Shown here: positions 16,175-23,965 of the stretch, piece by piece
How positions within the stretch are numbered: position 1 is the stretch's first letter
Layout: every line of letters begins with the position of its first letter
Assembly: GCA_964567485.1 (NCBI GenBank)
Contig: CAZMMX010000013.1
Coordinates: 1 to 64,000, forward strand
From: UBA1413 sp964567485
GTDB lineage: Bacteria; Bacteroidota; Bacteroidia; Bacteroidales; Prolixibacteraceae
Length of the DNA: 64,000 nt
Reading direction: 5' to 3'
The notes under the pieces: model-generated
Databases searched by the model: none
What the model was told of the DNA's origin: nothing
What the model saw: the letters and a program-made list of their open reading frames with translations, nothing else
Translations under genes and position numbers: made by a program

Positions 16175-17935
16175 ATGGACAAACCCGCACTGGCCCTTTT
16201 GAGGCCCTTTCTATGTATTGTTGTGACGCTGGGCATGATTCTGTCATGCTCCCTGCCTGCACAGGGCCAGCAGGATGTGCTCATGACCCTGACACCCCGT
16301 CCGGAAGAGACAACGGGGATCTCTACACTTCCTGACTCCCTGGTCTCGGCAGTGATCACCGGTCCCGACGAGGCCCCGATAGAAATCGTCAGGGTTCCCG
16401 GGATGCCTCCCCGGCAGCTCAAAGCGGCATCTGCCGCTGCCGTCCCTTCCGCCACGGCAGTGATCATTCCGGGAATGCCGGCCTATATCTGGTCGTTCGG
16501 ATGTTCTCCCACAGTCGCGGCTATGATGGCCGCCTGGTATGACAACAACGGATACCCCAACCTTTATACAGGCCCGGCCAACGGCGGCAGCGCCCCCCTC
16601 AACAACCTGGGGTGGGGGACCGTCACCATCGCAGGCAGCCGGGAAAACCTATGCCCTCTGAGCGCCTCCATGAACGGCCTCGACGGCCGCACCTCCCGCG
16701 GTCATGTCGACGATTACTATACAGAATACTTGAGCTCTGCCCGCGATCCTTATCTGGTCAACAACTGGACAGAACATACCCCTCCTGACTGTACCGCCGA
16801 CTTCATGGGCACCAGCCAGTCGGAATACGACAACGTCGACGGAAGCACCATCTTCTATTATTATGTCGACAATTCGCCCTATTCCGGCAACAATAGCGGC
16901 GACGGAAGCCTTGGGTTGGAGCTCTTCTTCGAATCGACGGGGTACCAGGTCGTCAGAAGGTTTAACCAGTATATCAGCGGTTATAACAACAGGTCTGCCG
17001 GCTTTACCTTTGACCAGTACAAGGCCGAGATTGACGCCGGAAGGCCGGTGATGATCCAGGTACAGGGCCATTCCATGGCCGGATATGGCTATGATCCCGT
17101 GGGTAATCTGGTCTATGTGCGTAATACCTGGGACCTCAGTGATCAAGTCTTTCCCTGGGGGGGTACCTATGAAGGTATGCAACACTATGCCGTCACGGTC
17201 TTTGAACTGGCACCCCCTGCCGATTCTCTCTGTTCCCTGGCGGTGAACACCGATTCCCTCACCTTCCCGGCAACCGCGTCTTCATCAGGTTTCCAAATCA
17301 CCACCGGCGACTGCAGCACCCTCGACTGGTCGCTCTCTTCCAATGCCTCCTGGCTCTCCCTGGCCCCGGCTTCAGGAAAAGGGAGTGACAGTGTCACCGT
17401 CGACTGCCAGGCCAACACAGGAACAGCCGTCAGGGTGGCCACCATTACCATTGCCGGGCCCATCAACACCGTCACCATTTCTGTGGTTCAGGAAGGGAAT
17501 TCCCAACCCGACATCGCTCCTGTGATGACCATCACCCCCAATGTGCTGTCAGGAATGACCAGCTTCGATGTGGTGGTGAAAATCACGGAAGTAAACAATA
17601 TGCCCACTTCCGGAACGATTACCGTGGTCATACCCCGTGATCAGCGATGGAACCTCAACGGCCCCTTCTCCGCGGCGGTCACTTCCCTGGCTGGCGTTCC
17701 CCTCAATAACGGGGCCTGGAGCTATGACTCCTCCTCTGCGGAATTTCACATCTTCAGAATGGAGGCTGCCCTGCCGGCCGGTGGTTCCTCCACCTTCGGC
17801 TTCAACGCCCTCTTTAATCCCTTAAACTCAAAAGGGGTCGCCACCCTTACCTCACAGATCATGGCAGGAAGCGGCGGAGAGTCGGGGGCGGGTAACAACT
17901 CCGATTCCGAAAGACTGGACTACTTCGCCCTTTGA
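16175..17935 (+). CDS. secreted C39-like cysteine peptidase with BACON domain
   Basis: A 586-residue exported protein. The signal peptide runs to about residue 32, with a possible lipobox (ILSC, Cys25). A papain-like C39-type domain follows: Cys in FGCSPTVAAMMAAWYD (about 110), His in QGHSMAGYGYD and Asn/Asp in VRNTWD (about 305-320). Then a BACON domain (starting CSLAVNTDSLTFP, with WLSLAPASGKGSDSVTV) and a C-terminal beta-sandwich domain that I cannot name. BACON domains usually bind glycans or mucin, so this may be a surface or secreted protease directed at glycoproteins. It stands alone between its own promoter and the propeller locus. Confidence 0.8.
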   Translation: MDKPALALLRPFLCIVVTLGMILSCSLPAQGQQDVLMTLTPRPEETTGISTLPDSLVSAVITGPDEAPIEIVRVPGMPPRQLKAASAAAVPSATAVIIPGMPAYIWSFGCSPTVAAMMAAWYDNNGYPNLYTGPANGGSAPLNNLGWGTVTIAGSRENLCPLSASMNGLDGRTSRGHVDDYYTEYLSSARDPYLVNNWTEHTPPDCTADFMGTSQSEYDNVDGSTIFYYYVDNSPYSGNNSGDGSLGLELFFESTGYQVVRRFNQYISGYNNRSAGFTFDQYKAEIDAGRPVMIQVQGHSMAGYGYDPVGNLVYVRNTWDLSDQVFPWGGTYEGMQHYAVTVFELAPPADSLCSLAVNTDSLTFPATASSSGFQITTGDCSTLDWSLSSNASWLSLAPASGKGSDSVTVDCQANTGTAVRVATITIAGPINTVTISVVQEGNSQPDIAPVMTITPNVLSGMTSFDVVVKITEVNNMPTSGTITVVIPRDQRWNLNGPFSAAVTSLAGVPLNNGAWSYDSSSAEFHIFRMEAALPAGGSSTFGFNALFNPLNSKGVATLTSQIMAGSGGESGAGNNSDSERLDYFAL

Positions 17936-18050
17936 TCTTTTGTTAACAGGCTGTTAATTTTCAAGGCCTTATTTAAAATAAAGCTAAATTTCGGCACACG
18001 GTTGGCAAATCGCCCGCGAGCGACTATTTTTATACCCACCTTGGAAATTT

Positions 18051-18058
18051 TAGCTTTG
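18051..18058 (+). promoter_or_regulatory. -7-like box directly before the propeller locus
   Basis: TAGCTTTG ends 6 bp before the ATG at 18064. If used, the transcript would start at or next to the start codon (leaderless). The -33 element is not clear, so a promoter further upstream is equally possible. Confidence 0.3.
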
Positions 18059-18063
18059 TTATT

Positions 18064-19269
18064 ATGAAGATCAAAACGCTTTTTATTGTACTCCTCTTTA
18101 TTGCCGGGAATTATACTTATGCCCAGAATCCCACGCGCTGGCGGGGGCCTCACGGTAACGGCACCTATGACGACATGGGGCTTCTCCGCTCCTGGCCTGC
18201 CGAAGGACCTGCGATCCTCTGGACTTACGAAAACCTCGGCGCTGGCTTTTCCTCGCCCGTCGTCGTCAACGGTAAGATTTACACCTCCGGCACCGAGGAA
18301 ACCACCGGATTTGTCTATGCCCTTTCGAATGAGGGAACACTTCTCTGGAAAGCTCCCTACGGCCCTGAATTCACCGAAAGCTATCCGGGGTCCCGCAGTA
18401 CCCCCGTGGTCGTGGGTAACCTCCTCTACCAGTATTCGGGTATGGGCGTGGTCACCTGCATGGACGCCGGAACAGGAAAGGTGAAATGGCAAAAGGATAC
18501 CTTCAAAGAACTGGGAGGACGCAACATCAAGTGGGGCGTCACCGAGACCTTCGCCATCGACGGCGATAAGCTCTTTGTGACTCCCGGGGGTCCTGAAAAT
18601 AGCCTCGTAGCCCTGAACAGGATGACTGGTGACCTTATCTGGAGCACCTCCATCAAGGAGGAGCTCTCGGGCTATTGCACCCCCCTGCTGGTGAAAATCC
18701 CCGGGCGTACCCTTCTGGTGACCCATACCGCTTCCTGGATCGCCGGCGTTGACGCAGCTTCGGGAAAACTGCTGTGGACACACCACCATCCCAACCAGTG
18801 GAGCGTTCAGGCCAACACCCCCATTTACCACGACGGCGCGGTTTTTTGCTTCAGCGGGTACGGCCAGGGAGGCGTGAAACTGAAACTCTCCCCCGACGGA
18901 AGCTCCATTCATCCCGAATGGGTCTCCACAACCCTCGACAACCGCATCGGCGGGGCGGTCCTGGTCAATGGATCCATCATCGGTTCCGGAGATAAAAACC
19001 GCTACTGGATGGCTATCGACTGGAATTCCGGAGTGGAAAAAAAACAGCTTAAAGGCCTGGCCAACGGAACAGCAGTCACCGCCGATGGCCTCCTGTTTGG
19101 GTATACCGAAAGAGGTGAACTCTTCCTGGCCGACCCGGCAGAACTGAAAATCCTCTCCCAGACCAAGGTGACCCATGGCACCGCACAACACTGGGCCCAT
19201 CCCGTCATCGACAACGGCCGCCTCCTGGTCCGCCACGGAAACGCCCTGGTCGTCTATAAGATTAAATGA
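18064..19269 (+). CDS. secreted PQQ-like beta-propeller protein 1
   Basis: A 401-residue exported propeller, first gene of the 14-gene locus. A cleavable signal peptide (MKIKTLFIVLLFIAG...TYA-Q) is followed at residue 26 by WRGPHGNG, a signature shared in variant form by all five PQQ-like proteins of the locus. Blade motifs of the type A-x-D-x-x-[ST]-G-K-x-[LV]-W recur (for example VDAASGKLLWT). It ends with HWAHPVIDNGRLLVRHG, also present in the next protein; the two are tandem paralogues. No heme CxxCH and no vicinal-Cys pair typical of PQQ alcohol dehydrogenases is seen, so enzymatic activity is doubtful. The role may be a binding or scaffold one. Confidence 0.88.
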   Translation: MKIKTLFIVLLFIAGNYTYAQNPTRWRGPHGNGTYDDMGLLRSWPAEGPAILWTYENLGAGFSSPVVVNGKIYTSGTEETTGFVYALSNEGTLLWKAPYGPEFTESYPGSRSTPVVVGNLLYQYSGMGVVTCMDAGTGKVKWQKDTFKELGGRNIKWGVTETFAIDGDKLFVTPGGPENSLVALNRMTGDLIWSTSIKEELSGYCTPLLVKIPGRTLLVTHTASWIAGVDAASGKLLWTHHHPNQWSVQANTPIYHDGAVFCFSGYGQGGVKLKLSPDGSSIHPEWVSTTLDNRIGGAVLVNGSIIGSGDKNRYWMAIDWNSGVEKKQLKGLANGTAVTADGLLFGYTERGELFLADPAELKILSQTKVTHGTAQHWAHPVIDNGRLLVRHGNALVVYKIK

Positions 19270-19325
19270 AATCCCTGTTGTTCTTAATTTACAATACTTT
19301 ATATCATCCCATACCTGTGCTTTTT

Positions 19326-20573
19326 ATGATCCGTAAAACAGTTTGTTTTCTCCTCGCCGGTCTCCTCGCCGGAAGCCTTACTGCCCAGATCACCCAGTGG
19401 CGCGGTGAAAACCGCGATGGTAAATACCTCAGCGAAACCGGTCTCCTGGCCTCCTGGCCTGCCCAAGGCCCCGAACTCCTGATGAAAAGCGACAAACTGG
19501 GGAAGGGATACTCTTCTCCCGTCTTTGTCGACAACACCATTTACATCACCGGAATGATCGATACCCTCGATTACCTCTCGGCCGTCGACATGCAGGGAAA
19601 TCTTCTCTGGCAGGTGAGCTACGGGCGCTCCTGGGAGAACTCCTACCCCGACACCCGCTCCACCCCTACCATCGAGGGCGACAGAATTTACGTGCTGGCG
19701 GGAACCGGAAAACTCAGCTGTTATAACAGGGGCGACGGCAGCCTGATATGGTCGGTCGACGTCGACAGAGATTACCAGGCCGAGTGGCACCTCTGGGGGG
19801 TCTCCGAAAGCCCCCTGATCGTCGGCGACCTCGTCATCTGTTCTCCCGGAGGGAATGAAACCTCGGTGGTGGCCCTCGACAAAATGACGGGAAAGGAGAT
19901 CTGGAGAACCGCCTCCGTGGGTGGTCCACGCTGTTACATCTCCCCAACGATTTACCAATATGGTAATTTCCGCTATATCCTGGCCGCCACAGGCCAGAAC
20001 CTGATCGCTATCGTCCCGGAAACAGGAAAGGTCGCCTGGTCCTACCAATACTGGGACGGCGCCAAGTGGGACCAGACGGGACTGATCTGGGCCAACACCC
20101 CGGTGTGGCACGAAGATGAGATCTTCATCACCATGGGATACGACTACCCGGCGGTCATGCTGAAAATGAACCCCGACGGCCTCGGCGTCACCCCAAAGTA
20201 TACCAGCACGGTCCTCGATAACCACCATCATGGCGTGATTCTCGTTGACGGCTACCTCTATGGCTCCAACTGGATCAATAACGGCAAGGGCAACTGGGTA
20301 TGCATGGAATGGAGCACCGGCGACATCAAATGGGAGACCTCCTGGGAGAATAAGGGCTCCGTGGTGTGGGCCGACGGACTGCTCTATCTTTATGAGGAAA
20401 AACGGGGTAATGTAGCCCTGGTCAGACCCGACCCCGGAAAACTCGACGTCATCAGCTCCTTCCGGGTCACTGAGGGAACAGGACCCCACTGGGCCCACCC
20501 CTTCATACGCGATGGAAAATTGTTCCTTCGCCATGGCGAGGTGCTGATGGTGTTTAAAATCAGGTCTTCATAG
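19326..20573 (+). CDS. secreted PQQ-like beta-propeller protein 2
   Basis: A 415-residue exported paralogue of the preceding gene. I start it at the ATG at 19326, which opens a standard signal peptide (MIRKTVCFLLAGLLAGSLTA-Q); the longer frame from 19266 adds an implausible N-terminus overlapping the previous stop. Signature WRGENRDG begins at residue 25, and the C-terminus has HWAHPFIRDGKLFLRHG. It contains a His triplet (LDNHHHGV) not matched at the same place in protein 1. Probably cotranscribed with protein 1. Function unknown. Confidence 0.87.
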   Translation: MIRKTVCFLLAGLLAGSLTAQITQWRGENRDGKYLSETGLLASWPAQGPELLMKSDKLGKGYSSPVFVDNTIYITGMIDTLDYLSAVDMQGNLLWQVSYGRSWENSYPDTRSTPTIEGDRIYVLAGTGKLSCYNRGDGSLIWSVDVDRDYQAEWHLWGVSESPLIVGDLVICSPGGNETSVVALDKMTGKEIWRTASVGGPRCYISPTIYQYGNFRYILAATGQNLIAIVPETGKVAWSYQYWDGAKWDQTGLIWANTPVWHEDEIFITMGYDYPAVMLKMNPDGLGVTPKYTSTVLDNHHHGVILVDGYLYGSNWINNGKGNWVCMEWSTGDIKWETSWENKGSVVWADGLLYLYEEKRGNVALVRPDPGKLDVISSFRVTEGTGPHWAHPFIRDGKLFLRHGEVLMVFKIRSS

Positions 20574-20608
20574 GATATCGATGGCGAAGGATCACCATCT
20601 GATGCTAA

Positions 20609-20638
20609 AATTGTGTTTCTGTCATCGTTCACACAATT
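20609..20638. repeat. 8-bp inverted repeat between propeller genes 2 and 3
   Basis: AATTGTGT (20609-20616) and ACACAATT (20631-20638) form a perfect palindrome with a 14-base spacer, in the 135-bp gap before propeller gene 3. There is no T-tract after it, so an operator or processing site is as likely as a terminator. Confidence 0.45.
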
Positions 20639-20708
20639 CCCGGAGGAGGCTGGGTGAGGGAAAAGGATGGTTCCTTCCGGCCAATGACCACGGTAAATAG
20701 TTGTTATT

Positions 20709-22139
20709 GTGAAAATCGACCAAGAGAAAATACCCCGTTTGGCCACCTGGGGTGTGGTGGCCTTAGCCCTGATTTTTTTTATCTGGTGGCTGAGCCATGA
20801 TCCCACCCGTACGTTTACCCAGAGTCTGCCGGGAATGGACAACCGGGGGGCGGGAGGTGCCGGGGATACCGTGGTCATTGGAGAACTCTTTGACCGCTAT
20901 GCCGATGACTATACTCCCCTGACCGAGACATGGCCCCGCTTCCGGGGCGCCAACTCCGACAATATCGCCACTTCTTCCATTCCCCTGAAAGAGCGCTTTG
21001 GCGCTTCGGGCCCTGAAATTCTCTGGAAGGTGGAACTGGGGGAAGGCCACTCGGGTGCCGCCATTTATAAAGGTCTCGTTTACCTCCTCGACTACAGCGA
21101 GTCGGAATTTGCCGACTTCCTCCGCTGCTTCTCCCTCACCACCGGAAAGGAGCTGTGGCGCCGCGGTTACAAGGTCCACGTCAAACGTAACCACGGCATG
21201 TCGCGTACCGTACCCGCAGTCTCCGACAGCTTCATCGTCACCATGGGACCCCGCTGTCATGTGATGTGCCTCGACAGGGCTTCCGGAGACTTCCTCTGGG
21301 GTATCGACATCGAAAAGGAGTACCAGTCAGAAGTCCCCCTCTGGTATACCGGACAGTGTCCCCTGATTGACGGTGACATTGCCGTCATTGCCACGGGAGG
21401 AAAGGCCCTGATGATCGGCGTTGACCTCACCACAGGAGAAAAAGTGTGGGAGACTCCCAATCCCCGGGGCTGGAAAATGTCACACTCCTCGGTGATGCCC
21501 TATACCTTCGGGGGCAGAAAAATGTACCTCTATATTGCTTCGGGAGGCGTAGCCGGCATTGCCGCCGACGGACCCGACAGGGGAACCATCCTCTGGGAAA
21601 CTTCCGCATGGAATAAACAGGTGGTGGCACCCTCACCCCTGGCGATGCCCGACGGCAAAATCTTCATCACCGCAGGCTATGGCGCTGGCAGCATGATGCT
21701 CCAGATGAAAGAGGAAAACGGAAAATTCTCGGCCGACGTGCTCTATGACTACAAACCCAGTGAAGGCCTGGCCTGTGAACAACAGACCCCCCTGCTGTGG
21801 GACGGCCACCTCTTCGGCATCCTTCCCAAAGACGGAGGAGCCCTCCGGAATCAGCTCATCTGTGTTCACCCTTCCGATACCCGGAAGGTGGTATGGTCGA
21901 GTGGCTCTGACAAGCGCTTCGGCCTGGGCCCTTACTTCATGGCAGACCACAAAATTTTCCTCCTCCATGAGGATGGCACCCTTTATATCCTTCAGCCTTC
22001 CACCAGCGGATACCGCGAACTCGACCACGCCACCGTCATCGCTGACGGCCACGACGCCTGGGCTCCCCTGGCCCTGGCCGACGGTTTCCTGGTCCTGCGC
22101 GACGCCACCACTATGATTTGTATCAACATCAAAAAATAA
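20709..22139 (+). CDS. membrane-anchored PQQ-like beta-propeller protein 3
   Basis: A 476-residue propeller held by one uncleaved N-terminal membrane helix (about residues 11-28). The start is GTG; no ATG lies nearby in frame. The family signature appears as FRGANSDN at 78-85, followed by propeller blades with TGKELW, SGDFLW and TGEKVW. It ends with DAWAPLALADGFLVLRDA, aligned with the HWAHP endings of proteins 1 and 2. The domain should face the periplasm. The next gene begins 8 bp later. Confidence 0.87.
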   Translation: MKIDQEKIPRLATWGVVALALIFFIWWLSHDPTRTFTQSLPGMDNRGAGGAGDTVVIGELFDRYADDYTPLTETWPRFRGANSDNIATSSIPLKERFGASGPEILWKVELGEGHSGAAIYKGLVYLLDYSESEFADFLRCFSLTTGKELWRRGYKVHVKRNHGMSRTVPAVSDSFIVTMGPRCHVMCLDRASGDFLWGIDIEKEYQSEVPLWYTGQCPLIDGDIAVIATGGKALMIGVDLTTGEKVWETPNPRGWKMSHSSVMPYTFGGRKMYLYIASGGVAGIAADGPDRGTILWETSAWNKQVVAPSPLAMPDGKIFITAGYGAGSMMLQMKEENGKFSADVLYDYKPSEGLACEQQTPLLWDGHLFGILPKDGGALRNQLICVHPSDTRKVVWSSGSDKRFGLGPYFMADHKIFLLHEDGTLYILQPSTSGYRELDHATVIADGHDAWAPLALADGFLVLRDATTMICINIKK

Positions 22140-22147
22140 CCGGCCCC

Positions 22148-23110
22148 ATGAAGAACAAAGCCCTCACCTTTTTCCTCATTGCCCTGGCCCTGGTCATCGC
22201 CGTCATTTTCGTGGCCGATTTCATCTCGACCCGTCCCGACCACCAGGAAGCCAATCCCTATGCTTACGACATGGCGGGACAAACCGACGTCGACGAATCG
22301 CTGATTCTCTACCGTGAAACCCGCAACCTGAAGCTTCCCATGGAAAATCCCGTGGCCATCGCCTGGTCGGCAGGCCGCCTTACCGTGGCCGGAGATCACA
22401 GGATCCTCCACCTCGACAGCGGGGGAAAACTGCTCGGCGCAATCACCCTGGACTTCACGCCTCTCTGTTTCACGGAAGCAGAAGGTACCCTATACGTGAG
22501 CAACGGCAGCGAGGTCTTCCTCCTCGACACGGCTGGTCTGAAAACCGGGAGCTTCCGGGACCTCGACTCCCTGAGCCATATCTCCTGTCTGGCGGCCATG
22601 GAAGGGAAAATATTCGCCGCCGATGCCGGACGGCGCCGTGTTCACCGATTCAGTGCCGATGGTACCAAAGAACTGGAATTCACAAGCCAGACAGGGGAGG
22701 GGAGCGCCCACGGTTTTATCGTTCCCGGGCCCTGTTTCGACCTGGCGGTGAGTCCTTACGGGGACCTCTGGGTGGTCAACCCCGGAAAACACGCCCTGGA
22801 AGAGTACACCTATGAAGGATCCCTCAGGGGATTCTGGCAGGGAAATCCCCAGGGTATCGCCGGCTTTGGCGGATGCTGTAACCCCGCACGCATCACCTTC
22901 CTCCCCGACGGCAACATGATCACCTGCGAAAAGGGAGTCTTCAGGGTCAAGGAATATAAACCCTCAGGCGAACTGGTGGGCGTGGTGGCCGCCCCGGCGA
23001 AATTCGAAGAGGACCAGAAAATCCCCGATGTCTGTTGCGACGACCAGGGAAGGGTCTACGTCCTCGATCCCCAGAAAAAAATGATCAGGATCTTTGAAAA
23101 GAAAGAATGA
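22148..23110 (+). CDS. membrane-anchored NHL-like propeller with vicinal cysteines
   Basis: A 320-residue protein with one N-terminal membrane helix (about 5-24) and a six-bladed NHL/SMP-30-like propeller facing the periplasm. I start at ATG 22148, just after the preceding stop. Two vicinal Cys pairs stand out: Cys243-Cys244 in GFGGCCNPARI and Cys296-Cys297 in PDVCCDDQGR. Such pairs can bind metal or form redox-active disulfides. Its stop overlaps the start of the next small Cys-rich gene (ATGA), which points to a direct partnership. I cannot name the family precisely. Confidence 0.82.
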   Translation: MKNKALTFFLIALALVIAVIFVADFISTRPDHQEANPYAYDMAGQTDVDESLILYRETRNLKLPMENPVAIAWSAGRLTVAGDHRILHLDSGGKLLGAITLDFTPLCFTEAEGTLYVSNGSEVFLLDTAGLKTGSFRDLDSLSHISCLAAMEGKIFAADAGRRRVHRFSADGTKELEFTSQTGEGSAHGFIVPGPCFDLAVSPYGDLWVVNPGKHALEEYTYEGSLRGFWQGNPQGIAGFGGCCNPARITFLPDGNMITCEKGVFRVKEYKPSGELVGVVAAPAKFEEDQKIPDVCCDDQGRVYVLDPQKKMIRIFEKKE

Positions 23111-23301
23111 CCATGCTGAGACGTGATATTTTGAGGAATGGCGCCCGCCTGCTGATGGCTGGTGCCCTGCTGGGAGCCGCCGGATACCTCCTGGCTGCCG
23201 GAAAGGTCACCCCGCAGGAGGAGTGCAGCGATGGCCGCAATTGTGCCAGATGCCGGAAGGCTTCAGATTGTCAGAATAAAAATAAAGACCATGGGAGATG
23301 A
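23107..23301 (+). CDS. small exported four-cysteine protein
   Basis: A 64-residue protein with an Arg-rich N-terminus and hydrophobic segment (LRRDILRNGARLLMAGALLG; Tat-like but without the full motif), followed by a short tail with Cys40, Cys46, Cys49 and Cys55. The C-x5-C-x2-C-x5-C spacing could hold an Fe-S cluster or zinc. Its start overlaps the previous gene by 4 bp and its end overlaps the next ferredoxin gene by 11 bp, so the three are tightly coupled. No known family recognised; an alternative start is the Met at 23113. Confidence 0.72.
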   Translation: MTMLRRDILRNGARLLMAGALLGAAGYLLAAGKVTPQEECSDGRNCARCRKASDCQNKNKDHGR

Positions 23302-23857
23302 AACAGTAAAAAGCCGCAGGGAATTCATCCAGGGGGGAGTCCGACTCTCCCTGGCGCTGGCTCTGGGAGGCATCGGCGGTCTCACGGCTGCCAACATGAG
23401 CAGTGAAAAGTGGGTGTGGCAGATCGACCCCTTTGAATGTACCCAGTGCGGCAGGTGCGCCACCGACTGCGTATTGAGTCCCTCGGCCGTGAAATGCGTC
23501 CATGCCTATGACCTCTGCGGATACTGCGACCTCTGCGGCGGGTACTTCAAACCGGGAAGCAACGCCCTGACCACCGGCGGCGAAAACCAACTATGCCCCA
23601 CCGCTGCCATCTCCCGGAAATTCATCGAAGAACCCTATTTCGAATACATCATCGACGAAGATCTTTGCATCGGCTGCGGCAAATGCGTGAAAGGGTGCAC
23701 CTCGTTCGGCAACGGATCCCTCCACCTCCAGATCATGCACGACCTCTGCGTGAACTGTAACCAGTGCGCCATCGCCAGGGTGTGCCCCTCCAATGCCATC
23801 CACCGCGTGAAAGCCAGCGATGCCTATAAGGTCAAAGGGGACTTCACAAAAACCTGA
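23291..23857 (+). CDS. Tat-exported polyferredoxin
   Basis: A 188-residue iron-sulfur protein sent out folded through the Tat pathway: SRREFI at residues 8-13 followed by a hydrophobic stretch. Cys motifs in order: CTQCGRCATDC (50-60), a variant C-x6-C-x2-C-x2-C (CVHAYDLCGYCDLC) with a later single Cys (LCPTAA), CIGCGKCVKGC, and CVNCNQCAIARVCP. Seventeen Cys allow about four [4Fe-4S] clusters, as in NapG-like and DMSO-reductase-B-like subunits. It probably passes electrons in the periplasm between the NapH/NosR-like membrane protein encoded next and a partner, possibly a propeller. No molybdenum catalytic subunit is nearby. Confidence 0.86.
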   Translation: MGDETVKSRREFIQGGVRLSLALALGGIGGLTAANMSSEKWVWQIDPFECTQCGRCATDCVLSPSAVKCVHAYDLCGYCDLCGGYFKPGSNALTTGGENQLCPTAAISRKFIEEPYFEYIIDEDLCIGCGKCVKGCTSFGNGSLHLQIMHDLCVNCNQCAIARVCPSNAIHRVKASDAYKVKGDFTKT

Positions 23858-23910
23858 TGGCCCCCGGGATTAGACTCCTTCTATGTTTTAACCATCTGAA
23901 CATTTGTATT

Positions 23911-23959
23911 CAAGACTCAAGACTCACGATTCACGATTTACGACTTAAGATTTAAGATT
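23911..23959. repeat. degenerate 7-bp tandem repeat, seven units
   Basis: Seven back-to-back heptamers with consensus (C/T)A(A/C)GA(C/T)T, arranged mostly in identical pairs: CAAGACT twice, CACGATT twice, TACGACT once, TAAGATT twice. The array ends 6 bp before the ATG of the NapH/NosR-like gene, so it covers its ribosome-binding region. Copy-number change would alter the leader length. Confidence 0.8.
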
Positions 23960-23965
23960 TCATAT

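Noticed and set aside
17920..19236. 438-residue open frame antisense to propeller gene 1
   Set aside because: The sense strand has a signal peptide and propeller repeats; the antisense frame has neither domain nor start signals.
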